Assembly (NCBI GenBank): GCA_016707525.1
Contig: JADJHP010000006.1
Coordinates: 1 to 64,000, forward strand
Source: Ignavibacteriota bacterium
GTDB taxonomy: Bacteria; Bacteroidota; Ignavibacteria; UBA10030; UBA6906
Direction: 5' to 3'
DNA length: 64,000 nucleotides
Shown here: positions 37,601-46,172 of the stretch, one piece after another
Position numbering within the stretch: position 1 is the first letter of the stretch
How the letters are laid out: each line of letters opens with the position of its first letter
Translations under genes and position numbers: made by a program
The notes under the pieces: generated by a model
What the model saw: only the letters and a program-made list of their open reading frames with translations
Told to the model about the DNA's origin: nothing
The model's database searches: none

Positions 37601-39862
37601 CACGAAGCCGTACGTGCCTTTGAGGAACGTACATCAGGAAGAAGAGTGTCCCTGTCGACACTTCCGGTCCATGCGTGGATGCTCCGCGGTGGCCTCATTG
37701 CGCAGGTCGGGTTGCTGGATGAGACACTCGCTTCGATCGAAGCCGTCGTGGATGATCTTGCTTACCGGGTTCTGCTTGCGGGCGGGGATATCCGGTCGAT
37801 AGGAGAATGCGCCGTGACGGTGCCAGCCGGAGCCGCGGCTGTGACCGTCAGGGAAAACCCCCTGCCGGTGCGCGCGCAGCAGGCGAGCGACCACTTCGAC
37901 GGTGCGCGGAGAGAGGTGCTGCGGGCGTGTACGCTTGCACGTGCTCTTGAAGAAGCCGAACGATATGAAGAAGCCGTCACGATCCTGGACGAAGCGATCG
38001 TCCGCGTGCCGGAGAGTCCGCGCCTGCATACCGCGCGCGCCTGGCTCCTTCTCCGGATGAATGAGTATGAACGGGTGTCGAACCTCCTGCTCCCGACGCC
38101 GGACAGTGTGAAGCGGGATCCCGTGTGGCTGGAGATCGCAGGATGTGCCATGCAGGGAATGGGCGAGACGACGCTGGCGCGGCAATGTGCCGACAAGGCC
38201 CTCGCTCTCGATCCGACGTGTGCCCGCGCCCTGGTTCTCAGGGGAATGCTCGCCGTGGATGATGGCGATGATGCGGCAGCGATCAGAGCGTTCCGGGAGG
38301 CGGTCACCGCCGACCCCTCATCCGCCATGGCGTTCGCTCATCTCGGTGCCCTGCTCTGGGTCACCGGTGAGCGTGTGCAGGCGAGCAGCGCCATCGAACG
38401 GGCATTCATACTGGAGCCCACCCACCCGGCGGTCCTCGTGAGCTATCGCGAGATGGTCCACGAGAGCGGCGCCTATGCGTCCGCGGTGCCCGTCGTCCGT
38501 GACGCCTGCACGTATCATCCGCACCACCGGACGTTGGCGGTGGTCCATGCTGAGATCCTGAGCGGTGCCGGCCGGATCGCGGCGGCTCTGGAAGTCCTTG
38601 TACATGTGATCGCGGAACACGGGCCGGCCCAGGATGTGCTGGACATGGCGTGCGCTGTCCGCCGGCAGCAGGGCCCGTACGGCCCCGCCCCGGCCGACGG
38701 GGTGTCGCTCTGCATGATCGTCAGGAACGAGGAGGCCGCGCTTGCACGTTGTCTGGCCGATGCGACGGCGTTCGTCGATGAGATCGTTGTAGTGGATACA
38801 GGATCCACCGATCGTACCGTGCAGGTTGCGACGGCATGCGGCGCACAGGTGCATGCCATGTCATGGCAGAATGACTATGCGGCGGCGCGGAACGTGGCGA
38901 TGTCGCATGCCCGCGGCGCCTGGGTGTTGTCTCTGGATGCAGATGAACGGCTGGCATTGGCGGACCGTCAGAAGTTCGCCGCCATGATGGAGGCCCTGAG
39001 ACGGTCACCTGCCGGTGTCGTGTTCACGACGCGCAACTACGTCACCGAGGCCGGGGTCGAAGGATGGCGAAGAAATGACGGCACGTATGCCGAAGAGGCC
39101 GGGTCGGGCTGGATCCCGAGCGACAAGGTGCGCCTCTTCCCGCGTGATCCCCGGGTCGTGTACGAGCAGCCGGTGCACGAGGTCGTCGAAGCGTCCCTGC
39201 AGCGCTGCGGGTTCCCGCTCATACGCATCGAGATCCCGGTCCATCACTATGGACGGTTGGATGCAGCGAGGACGCGCGAGAAGGCGATCCGTTATGCTGA
39301 GATCGGCCGGGAGAAGCTTGCGCGCGGAGAAGCGAATGACCTCCGCGCAGTGCGGGAACTTGCGGTACAGGAACAGGAGCTCGGCAACCATGCCGCTGCG
39401 ATCCCGCTCTGGCAAAAAGTTGTGCAACTCGATCCGGCCGATGCGCGTGCCTTCCTGGGCCTGGGTGTGAGTCTTGCGGAAGAACGGCAGTCTCCGGGTG
39501 CTCTTGAAGCTCTGGCGTGTGCAATGCGATTGGACCCTGTGATGCCTGAAGCCCCGGTGAAGTATGCCCTTGTAGCGCTTGAGGCCGGTGATGTTGCCGG
39601 TGCGGTCAGGACGCTGGAACAGGCGCGCCTGGCCACGCCGGAGTACCCGTTTGCGATCGCCGCACATGCGGCGGCACTCGCATGCAGCGGCGATATCCAG
39701 GGTGCGCAGCGGTCCATGGACGAGCTGCGCCGTCGGGGTATCGATGGACGCGGATTCTTCGCGCAGGTGGTCCGGGATCTGATGGGGGCGGGGCAGGATC
39801 CCCTTGCGCGTTCTCTTATGATGGTTCTTCAGTCAACAGAAGGGATGGCGGTCGCACAATGA
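34688..39862 (+). CDS. Giant multidomain glycosyltransferase (GT4-GT2-GT4-TPR-GT2-TPR)
   Basis: The 1724-codon frame continues the gene above. Residues 1-170 are a GT4 C-lobe from which the donor-binding core appears deleted: GVPFLASLRVIAILERLVAD near residue 116 joins two distant parts. GT2 (about 277-500) has VSVIIPCYAQAQYLREAMES and VPLDADDRIAPGF. A second GT4 (about 527-885) has IYFAQGDQFIFGD and RPPLEGMAAGLAVV. Residues ~895-1060 are unrecognised. TPRs span about 1075-1325. A second GT2 follows (about 1335-1540; LCMIVRNEEAALARCL, VVDTGSTDRTVQV, LSLDADERL). C-terminal TPRs end the protein. It probably builds several linkages of one glycan. It has no membrane helix. Its stop overlaps the next ATG. 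Confidence 0.85.
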   Translation: MDYCHMEDEEWNNGGYPRQAVQMQEVLDLNITSSAYLRDWEIRRGGDPSRIEVCTTNIDTRLWQPDPSARARQRAALGVEDGLPVILFSGRIVAQKQPAVLLEAIRLLHARGVPFLASLRVIAILERLVADPALRARLGTSARRRVEQHFSLHHMGERMIALFEHARQLRTTKPRTSVAIGLGRSTALEALESHRNRPNRWWYTGVTDAAEEVIRLVKEALGKDDHATALVHLRALRAMFVRAEDKARVAMIDTRIAEIEGLPAAGAPPREDAPLVSVIIPCYAQAQYLREAMESVLAQTYSRWEMIVVNDGSPDNASDVARAFMADHPDRAVRLLERPNHGVSNARNAGARAATGDFLVPLDADDRIAPGFIATCLAAFRSAPEAGFVYTHIRRFGLVNEVFVLPSFDAQTVVHKDNTIAICALIRRAMWDQVGGYNEAMREGYEDWDFWVGCIEKGWVGVRIPEPLFEYRIKPTGTNTSANRRRMDLIARIVMNHPSLYEQSTRTWAEQHVSGTSIDRPGNIQPLRIAYLIHSIQGVTGGNQTLLHHANSMVNLGHDVTIVTYSEPPEWIAVHARVVRVPVSMPLAAGVPAVDAVIATYFLNAFELERVTASVKIYFAQGDQFIFGDTPGTAGGPAAAQVRQMRDMSAASYRLAGVQVVANSRTLQRKIRAHGGETIEDIVPVCVDHAIFHPLPHPAEKVLPRILIVGPDSTGTALEPLTFKGIGDIREALTALRAEGERFEIVRISNTPPEIFRDVECEFHQAPPDEEKTRLFGTADILVYASHYDSCPRPPLEGMAAGLAVVCTATEGAAEYCVQGKNALLVTPARPQELAAAVRAVLHDGDLRRRLRDGGRATADERPADREWSTMLSLIARALPAGSANRSSVHSARNENAVTCVVVPQDVTDGRSYARLVNNTWRESGDGPLCVIRDGVAGAAGWQERLCAVLQAEPACAAVAPSVLSGSDVQGHEAVRAFEERTSGRRVSLSTLPVHAWMLRGGLIAQVGLLDETLASIEAVVDDLAYRVLLAGGDIRSIGECAVTVPAGAAAVTVRENPLPVRAQQASDHFDGARREVLRACTLARALEEAERYEEAVTILDEAIVRVPESPRLHTARAWLLLRMNEYERVSNLLLPTPDSVKRDPVWLEIAGCAMQGMGETTLARQCADKALALDPTCARALVLRGMLAVDDGDDAAAIRAFREAVTADPSSAMAFAHLGALLWVTGERVQASSAIERAFILEPTHPAVLVSYREMVHESGAYASAVPVVRDACTYHPHHRTLAVVHAEILSGAGRIAAALEVLVHVIAEHGPAQDVLDMACAVRRQQGPYGPAPADGVSLCMIVRNEEAALARCLADATAFVDEIVVVDTGSTDRTVQVATACGAQVHAMSWQNDYAAARNVAMSHARGAWVLSLDADERLALADRQKFAAMMEALRRSPAGVVFTTRNYVTEAGVEGWRRNDGTYAEEAGSGWIPSDKVRLFPRDPRVVYEQPVHEVVEASLQRCGFPLIRIEIPVHHYGRLDAARTREKAIRYAEIGREKLARGEANDLRAVRELAVQEQELGNHAAAIPLWQKVVQLDPADARAFLGLGVSLAEERQSPGALEALACAMRLDPVMPEAPVKYALVALEAGDVAGAVRTLEQARLATPEYPFAIAAHAAALACSGDIQGAQRSMDELRRRGIDGRGFFAQVVRDLMGAGQDPLARSLMMVLQSTEGMAVAQ

Positions 39863-41736
39863 ACACACTCTCCCAGCCGAACCCACAGAAACAGCAGGCC
39901 CGCGTCATGCTTGCGTATGTGTACTATCCTGTGACCACGGCGGTGTACTTCGAACGTGCTTTGCGGACGGATCACCAGGTGGTGACGATCGGGCCCAAGA
40001 TGGATGATGGGCTGATCCAGGCGTGGAATCTGCAGGCGATGCGCCAGCCGATCAGGGACCAGCAGATCCCGACGGAGTACGAGCCGGACCTTGCCGCGCT
40101 CTTTCGGAAGTTGCCCACGTCGATGCATCCCGACCTCTATCTCTGGGTGGAGTCGGTGAACGGGCACTTCCCGCGGAACCTGGAATCGGTCCCGGTCCCG
40201 AAGGCCTGCTACCTCATCGACAGCCACCTGAACCTTGCGTGGCATGTTCAATGGGCGCGGCAGTTCGATCATGTGTTCATCGCGCAGCGCGAATACATTC
40301 CTGCGTTCCGGGAAGCGGGCAACAAGCATGTCCACTGGCTCCCCCTGGGCGCCGATCCGGATATCCACCGGCGGGCGACCGGGGAAAAGAAACACGACAT
40401 CGGGTTCGTTGGTTCGCTCAATACCGAACGGCGCGTCCGCCTGCTCAATGCGCTGGAGAAATTCCACAAGGTCACCTATCAGCGCTGTTTCTGGACCGAC
40501 ATGGCTGATTTCTTTGCCGAGAGCCGGATCGTGTTCAACAATGCGATCAAGAACGACCTGAACATGCGGCTGTTCGAGGTGATGTCGACGGGGACATTCC
40601 TGCTCACGGACAACGCGGCCGGCAGCGGGCAGGATGAGATGTTCCGGGGGTGTGAAGATCTCGGACAATATACGGACGACACGCTCGTCGAAATGGCGCG
40701 GTACTACCTGGAGCATGAAGAGGAGCGCGAACGTATTGCAGCACGCGGACGGCGGCTGATCCACCGGGCTCACACGTACGCCCACCGGATCGATGACCTT
40801 CTCCAGGTGGCGATCGGGGGGAAAGCGGACACGTTCTCGGCGCAGGAACTCCGGGAGCAGTCCATCGCCGGTGAGCCGGCTCCGGCACCATCCTCACGTC
40901 CGCTTGTGGTGCCATCCACAACGCCGGCGCCGGTGGAGCGGAGCTTCGTCATCCCCGTGCTCGACATGTCGCCGGCCAGTCCCTATAACATCATGACGCT
41001 GCTGGAGGATCTTCGTACCATCCCCGGCGATGTGATCGTGGTGTGCAACAGTCCGGAGATGGCGGCGAAGCTCCAGGGGCATCCGCGGATCGACTACATG
41101 GCCTCGATGAGCCACAATGTCGGCGTCGCCCGGGCCTGGAATATCGGCCTGGCGATGTCGCAGAGCCCGGTGACGTTCATCCTGAATGCCGACCTTCATG
41201 TCTCGGGCGAAGTGTTCGCCAACCTTGAGCGTGCGCTCAACGAGCTTCCGGATGCGGCGGTCGTCGGGCCCCAGGGAAGTTTCTTTGATTTTGCCACGGC
41301 ACAGGATATCCAGTACTTCCAGCGGGGATCGTTCTCCGCGCCCGTCAATGTGGATGCGGTGTCCGGATTCCTGTTCGGCGTCCGCACGAACGTGTTCGGT
41401 CCCGGCGGCATGCAGTTCGAGAACATGTTCACCCCATGCTATTTCGAGGAATGGGATCTCGGCCTGCAGTGCCGTCTCATGGGTGTCAAGTGTTACATCG
41501 TTCCGACAGCGGGGTACGAGCACGAATGGAGCGGGTCGATACGGGCGCTGCGGACCATCAAGTACTTCCGTTCGGAGGCAACGTCGCGTGAGATCCTGGA
41601 CCGCAACCGGGTCCTCTTCCTGGAAAAGTGGAAACGCATCGCACGTTCAGCAGGGGAAGCGGGGTTCCTGGATTCGTTGTGGACCGACTACCGTGCCGCT
41701 CATGAGGCCGCGGCAGCCTCACCGGTGGAAAGATAG
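39859..41736 (+). CDS. CgeB-like GT-B plus GT2-like two-domain glycosyltransferase
   Basis: The 625-residue protein has an N-terminal CgeB/DUF3880-like glycosyltransferase (about 15-345) with DLYLWVESVNGHFPRN, CYLIDSHLNLAWHVQWARQF, HDIGFVGSLNTERRVRLLNA and NMRLFEVMSTGTFLLTDNA. A Pro-rich linker (PAPAPSSRPLVVPSTTPAP) leads to a GT-A, GT2-like domain (about 385-620) with FILNADLHVSGEVFANLERA and YFEEWDLGLQCRLMGVKCY. The ATG overlaps the preceding TGA by four bases. CgeB relatives decorate surface or spore glycans. A longer upstream reading frame exists but ignores the coupled start. Confidence 0.82.
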   Translation: MNTLSQPNPQKQQARVMLAYVYYPVTTAVYFERALRTDHQVVTIGPKMDDGLIQAWNLQAMRQPIRDQQIPTEYEPDLAALFRKLPTSMHPDLYLWVESVNGHFPRNLESVPVPKACYLIDSHLNLAWHVQWARQFDHVFIAQREYIPAFREAGNKHVHWLPLGADPDIHRRATGEKKHDIGFVGSLNTERRVRLLNALEKFHKVTYQRCFWTDMADFFAESRIVFNNAIKNDLNMRLFEVMSTGTFLLTDNAAGSGQDEMFRGCEDLGQYTDDTLVEMARYYLEHEEERERIAARGRRLIHRAHTYAHRIDDLLQVAIGGKADTFSAQELREQSIAGEPAPAPSSRPLVVPSTTPAPVERSFVIPVLDMSPASPYNIMTLLEDLRTIPGDVIVVCNSPEMAAKLQGHPRIDYMASMSHNVGVARAWNIGLAMSQSPVTFILNADLHVSGEVFANLERALNELPDAAVVGPQGSFFDFATAQDIQYFQRGSFSAPVNVDAVSGFLFGVRTNVFGPGGMQFENMFTPCYFEEWDLGLQCRLMGVKCYIVPTAGYEHEWSGSIRALRTIKYFRSEATSREILDRNRVLFLEKWKRIARSAGEAGFLDSLWTDYRAAHEAAAASPVER

Positions 41737-41748
41737 AGAGGAAGGACC

Positions 41749-42486
41749 ATGACAGCCACGCGGACATTTTCGCCGCTCCTTGCACGTTACGAAGAGAAAT
41801 ATGAGGACCGTCCCCGGATGGAGCTCCTGGGGCTGTTGGATATGCCGTTCCGGACGGTCCTGGAGATCGGGTGCGGAGGTGGGGCGACGGGAAAGATGAT
41901 CAAGCAACAGTATCCAGGGACGACGTATATCGGCGTTGAGATCGACCGTGAAGCGGCGGGGGAAGCCCGGAAGGTCCTGGATCATGTGGTCACCTGCGAT
42001 GTGGAGCGATTCACCCTGGAAGACGCCGGGATACCGCTGCAGGAGGTGGACGTTGTGATCCTGGCGGACGTGCTGGAGCATCTGTATGACCCGTGGAAAC
42101 TGCTCCGTTCCCTCCACGCGCACCTCCGTCCGGAAGGCGCCGTGGTGGCCAGTATCCCGAATGCTCAGAACGTCCGCCTGCTCCAGAACCTTGTGAACGG
42201 GTTCTGGACCTACGGCAACCAGGGATTGCTCGATGCCACGCACATCCGGTTCTTCACGATGATCGAGATCGGCCGGATGTTCACGGGGAGCGGCTATCTC
42301 ATCGATCAGTTGATCAGCAGTTGCGATGCGGACATGCCGTCCGGAGGGAGCTGGCCGAGGGACCTGACCCTTGGCAAGGTGACCCTGCATGGCGTCACGC
42401 TTGAAGATCTCCAGCAGCTCTACACGTTCCAATATCTCGTTCGTGCGCGGCGTCAGCCGGCGAACGGCACAGGAGGAAGGCCATGA
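41749..42486 (+). CDS. SAM-dependent methyltransferase
   Basis: The 245-residue class I methyltransferase has VLEIGCGGGATGKMIKQQYP (motif I), YIGVEIDREAAGEARKVL (motif II), VDVVILADVLEHLYDPWKLL and LRPEGAVVASIPNAQNVRLL. The ending and HIRFFTMIEIGRMFTGSGY resemble Methyltransf_23 enzymes common in glycan loci. The start lies 12 bases after the previous stop, with AGAGAGGAAGG upstream. The stop overlaps the next ATG by four bases. A sugar hydroxyl is the probable acceptor. Confidence 0.85.
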   Translation: MTATRTFSPLLARYEEKYEDRPRMELLGLLDMPFRTVLEIGCGGGATGKMIKQQYPGTTYIGVEIDREAAGEARKVLDHVVTCDVERFTLEDAGIPLQEVDVVILADVLEHLYDPWKLLRSLHAHLRPEGAVVASIPNAQNVRLLQNLVNGFWTYGNQGLLDATHIRFFTMIEIGRMFTGSGYLIDQLISSCDADMPSGGSWPRDLTLGKVTLHGVTLEDLQQLYTFQYLVRARRQPANGTGGRP

Positions 42487-43676
42487 TGTATGCGGTCTTG
42501 CCGACGGGCAGTTTTCACGGTTGGGGTGTATGCGGCAAGTACATCACCAAAGAGTTGTCGCGCATCACTCCGGTCGGACTCATCACAGAAGGGTTTGACC
42601 AGGCCGCGATCCAGGACGTGTTCGACTACCGGCTCCTGAAGGGTCTGTTGGTGCCGGAGCACGAACAGCAGCAGCTTCGCAATGGTGCGGCGGTGACCGT
42701 GGATGTGCCCGTCCTCCAGAATATCGTGGATAAGACGCTCCGTCCTGCGTTGCCTGCGTTCCATGGATCATGGAATGCCGGATACACGTTCTTTGAAGAT
42801 ACTGTGCTGCAGCCGTCCTTCATAGAGAATGGCCGGCGGTTCTATGATGTCGTGGTCACGGGATCCTCCTGGTGCGAGGAGGTGCTCCGCGGATACGGGC
42901 TCACGAATGTCACGACGATCATCCAGGGGATCGATCCGACGATCTTCAACCCCGGCCATGCGGAGAAGGAGTATCTGCAGGATGCCTTCGTGATATTTTC
43001 CGGGGGAAAGTTCGAACTTCGGAAAGGGCAGGACCTGGTGGTCCGGGCGTTCAAGGTGATGCAGGACCGGTATCGGGATGTCATGCTGGTGAACAGCTGG
43101 TACAACCATTGGGCTGCCAGCATGCAGACCATGACGGCATCGCCGCACATCCGTTTCAACCCGCAGTCAGGCGAGTATATGGCGATCATGGAGAGGATGT
43201 TCGTCGAGAATGGCATCGATCCATCGCGGGTGATCACCCTGCCTCCGCTGCCGAACATCATGATGACACGGATCTATCGGAATACGGACATCGGTGTGTT
43301 CCCCAACCGCTGCGAAGGGGGAACCAATCTCGTGCTCATGGAGTATATGGCGTGCGGCAAACCCGTGATCGCTTCATATTCGTCGGGCCACCGGGATGTG
43401 CTGACCGACAGGAACAGCATGCCTCTCCGGGCGCTGCGCCCCATCTCCATATCCCATGGCGGCGAGCAGGTGGCAGTGTGGGATGATCCGCAGCTCGATG
43501 AGCTCGTCGAGCGGCTGGATTGGGCATATCACCATCGCGATCAGGTGCGCGCGATCGGGAGTGAGGCCGGACGATCCATGGCGCCCCTGACCTGGGAGCG
43601 CACGGCACGGCAATTTCATGCGGTCCTGAACAAGCAACAGGTATCACACAACGTACCTGCCCATCAGTATGCCTGA
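42483..43676 (+). CDS. GT4 family glycosyltransferase
   Basis: The 397-residue GT-B enzyme has the C-lobe signature NRCEGGTNLVLMEYMACGKP (E-x7-E) followed by VIASYSSGHRDVL. FVIFSGGKFELRKGQDLVVR is the linker strand of GT4 folds. It has no signal or membrane segment. The start is coupled to the methyltransferase stop (ATGATG). Confidence 0.85.
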   Translation: MMYAVLPTGSFHGWGVCGKYITKELSRITPVGLITEGFDQAAIQDVFDYRLLKGLLVPEHEQQQLRNGAAVTVDVPVLQNIVDKTLRPALPAFHGSWNAGYTFFEDTVLQPSFIENGRRFYDVVVTGSSWCEEVLRGYGLTNVTTIIQGIDPTIFNPGHAEKEYLQDAFVIFSGGKFELRKGQDLVVRAFKVMQDRYRDVMLVNSWYNHWAASMQTMTASPHIRFNPQSGEYMAIMERMFVENGIDPSRVITLPPLPNIMMTRIYRNTDIGVFPNRCEGGTNLVLMEYMACGKPVIASYSSGHRDVLTDRNSMPLRALRPISISHGGEQVAVWDDPQLDELVERLDWAYHHRDQVRAIGSEAGRSMAPLTWERTARQFHAVLNKQQVSHNVPAHQYA

Positions 43677-43698
43677 TGTGCGGTGCGGGGAGTCTGCA

Positions 43699-44538
43699 AT
43701 GCAGGAGACAGTCGTTTGTGTGGCAACGTCGGAGCGGACCTGGCGATCGCTCGGGCGATATTGCTTCAATGCGCCGTTCATCGCGAACCGTGACAGGTTC
43801 GACCTTGCGGTCGGATTCAACGGGGACGATCCTGAAGGGAGGAGATACCTTGACACCCTGACCCCCGAGTACATCCTGACGCGGCCCAATACCGGTCACG
43901 ATCTGGCGAACTTTGACAATCTTATCAAGAACATACCGGGGTATGCGCACTATATCCTCCTGCACGACGACCATTGGTTCTACGATGATATGTGGTTCGA
44001 GCGCCTGGAGGAATTGCATGCATCATCCCCGGCGATCGGCGTCTTCGGGAATCTGGTGCGGTTCGATCTCACGGGGGATTTCAAGGAGTATCATGACCGG
44101 CTGTGCAGCGACATGGGATATACCGAGGTGATCGGCAGGCCGTATCCGCACTTCGTGCAGGGGCTGGCCGGGTCATACAAAGGAGAGGTCATCCGTGCGA
44201 TGCTGGAGCAGGATGGCATCCCGCATCTCCACCGGAGTGTGCAGGCGGCGGCACAGGTCTTTGAACGGGTCTTCAGCGGATTGATGTTGAACCAGGGTGT
44301 TCAGTTCGGGCAGATCCCTCCTGGATTCGAGCTGTACCTCGTTCACCGCGATCATAGTTTCGTAGCGATCAAGCTGCAGCAGGCAGCGCAGCATATCGCC
44401 GATGGGAACCGTGACGCTGCTGAAGAGATCTTCGTGATGCTCCATCACCTGCGGCCGGACGATGCCTCGGTGAAGGTGCGCGTCGAAGCGGTCCGCGCCG
44501 GGTTGAGTGATCCTGCCAGGAATCCGGTAGAGACATGA
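43699..44538 (+). CDS. Glycosyltransferase-like protein (GT-A-like)
   Basis: The ~279-residue protein may be a GT-A enzyme: TGHDLANFDNLIKNIPGYAH and YILLHDDHWFYDDMWFERL place an acidic HDDxxF motif where GT2-like enzymes bind metal. No standard family is recognised. The C-terminal ~70 residues are helical (AAQHIADGNRDAAEEIFVML), like a single TPR unit. I prefer the ATG at 43699 for its GGGGAG ribosome site; an ATG at 43669 would overlap the previous gene by eight bases. Its stop overlaps the next start. Confidence 0.65.
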   Translation: MQETVVCVATSERTWRSLGRYCFNAPFIANRDRFDLAVGFNGDDPEGRRYLDTLTPEYILTRPNTGHDLANFDNLIKNIPGYAHYILLHDDHWFYDDMWFERLEELHASSPAIGVFGNLVRFDLTGDFKEYHDRLCSDMGYTEVIGRPYPHFVQGLAGSYKGEVIRAMLEQDGIPHLHRSVQAAAQVFERVFSGLMLNQGVQFGQIPPGFELYLVHRDHSFVAIKLQQAAQHIADGNRDAAEEIFVMLHHLRPDDASVKVRVEAVRAGLSDPARNPVET

Positions 44539-46172
44539 CACAGACAATGACACATAGCATGGCCGCCTTCCAGGCGACCGTCAAACAGCATCCATCCTCC
44601 CCCGATGCCTGGTTCAATCTCGGCAAAGCCCTCGCCGATGCCGGAGCATTTGCCGGAGCCGTTCTTGCGTACAGGCGCTCGGTCGAGTTGGGACCCGGGG
44701 ATGCTTCCGTGCACTACAATCTGGGCAATACCCTCCGGCGGGCAGGTGATACGGAGGCTGCGATCGCCGCGTACCGCACTGCCATCACGTGGGACGCCAA
44801 TACTGCCGTGATCCATCTGAATCTGGGGTCCGCTCTTGATGATGCCGGGGACCTTGACGGCGCTGTTGGTGCATACAGGGAAGCACTCAGGTGTGATCCG
44901 CGGTCGGCACAGGCCTTCAACAATCTTGGCAACGTGTACGACAAACGGGGCCAGCATGCGCGTGCCGAAGAAGCCTATCGCAGTGCCCTCAGGCTCCAGC
45001 CGGACCTGCCCGATGCCTGGTACAATCTTGCCGGCGTGCTTGCACGCCAGGACCGGCCGAGGGAGGCTGAAGCCGCGTACCGCGGCGCTCTCCGATTGCG
45101 GCCTGAGTTCGTGGAGGCCGTGATCAACCTTGCAGGGGTCGTGCAGGATCTGGGCCGGTTCACCGAGGCGATCGAGTTGCTCCGGCACGCGGTCAGCCTG
45201 CAGTCTGCCTCTGCGGAGGCTCATTTCAATCTCGGCCTGGCATTGCTGCAAAGCGGTGCATGGGAAGAAGGATGGAAGGAATTCGAATGGCGCCACAAGA
45301 CCGCGGAGGGTCTCACCCACACGCGTGAGGGATCGCACCCGGCATGGGATGGTGTCGTCCGTCCACAGGGAACGCTCCTGGTCCGCGCCGAACAAGGCTA
45401 CGGGGATACGCTGCAGTGTGTGCGGTTCCTTCCGCTCCTGGCCGCGGACAACGTGCGCGTGGTCGTCGAATGCCGTGCGGAGCTCCTGCCGTTGCTTGCA
45501 TCCTTGCGGGGACCGGTCGAGCTCACGACGCCGGACCGGCCCGTCATGGGCGTGACACATGAGATCGGTTTGCTTTCACTCGCCGCCATGCTCCACACGA
45601 CGCCCTACACGATCCCGTCCCGCGTGCCGTACCTGCACGCGCCCGAAGACCGCTCAGCTGCATGGCGGACGCGGCTCAGTGCCGGCCGCCGCGCGTTGCA
45701 TGTTGGCATTGCTCCATCGGGCAATCCCTCTCACAAGAACGATCGGAAGCGATCCATCCCACAGCAGGAACTTCTCCCTCTGTTCGGGGTGCAGGGCGTG
45801 GTGTGGCACACGTTCTTCTCGCCATCGGATGTGCACGCGGAAGGCTTCCCTCCGGGACTGCCCGTGGTCCATCATGGTGACGAGATCCGGGACTTCGGTG
45901 ATTCCGGCGCGCTCATGGAGAACCTCGATCTGCTCATCAGCGCCGACACCGCACCGGCGCATCTTGCCGGGGCCCTCGGGTGCCCGGTGTGGGTGATGCT
46001 GCCGTACAATCCGGATTGGCGCTGGCTTCTTGTGCGGAATGATACCCCATGGTATCCGACGGCACGGCTGTTCCGTCAACCCGGCCCCGGTGCCTGGATG
46101 CCGGTGGTGGAACAGATCCGCGAGGAACTGTCACGGATCGCAACGATCACGGTCCCGGGGGAGGATGCATGA
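44535..46172 (+). CDS. TPR-GT-B glycosyltransferase, module 1
   Basis: The 545-residue protein has about six TPRs (residues 10-245; SAQAFNNLGNVYDKRGQHAR, LPDAWYNLAGVLARQDRPRE) and then a GT-B domain of the GT9/OGT-like kind (about 255-540). Module hallmarks are EEGWKEFEWRHK, VRAEQGYGDTLQCVRF, SADTAPAHLAGALGCPVWVM, NPDWRW and PWYPTARLFRQP. FlmG of Caulobacter has the same order: its TPRs hold flagellin and its GT domain glycosylates it. The protein should be cytoplasmic. ATGA coupling occurs on both sides. Confidence 0.85.
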   Translation: MTQTMTHSMAAFQATVKQHPSSPDAWFNLGKALADAGAFAGAVLAYRRSVELGPGDASVHYNLGNTLRRAGDTEAAIAAYRTAITWDANTAVIHLNLGSALDDAGDLDGAVGAYREALRCDPRSAQAFNNLGNVYDKRGQHARAEEAYRSALRLQPDLPDAWYNLAGVLARQDRPREAEAAYRGALRLRPEFVEAVINLAGVVQDLGRFTEAIELLRHAVSLQSASAEAHFNLGLALLQSGAWEEGWKEFEWRHKTAEGLTHTREGSHPAWDGVVRPQGTLLVRAEQGYGDTLQCVRFLPLLAADNVRVVVECRAELLPLLASLRGPVELTTPDRPVMGVTHEIGLLSLAAMLHTTPYTIPSRVPYLHAPEDRSAAWRTRLSAGRRALHVGIAPSGNPSHKNDRKRSIPQQELLPLFGVQGVVWHTFFSPSDVHAEGFPPGLPVVHHGDEIRDFGDSGALMENLDLLISADTAPAHLAGALGCPVWVMLPYNPDWRWLLVRNDTPWYPTARLFRQPGPGAWMPVVEQIREELSRIATITVPGEDA

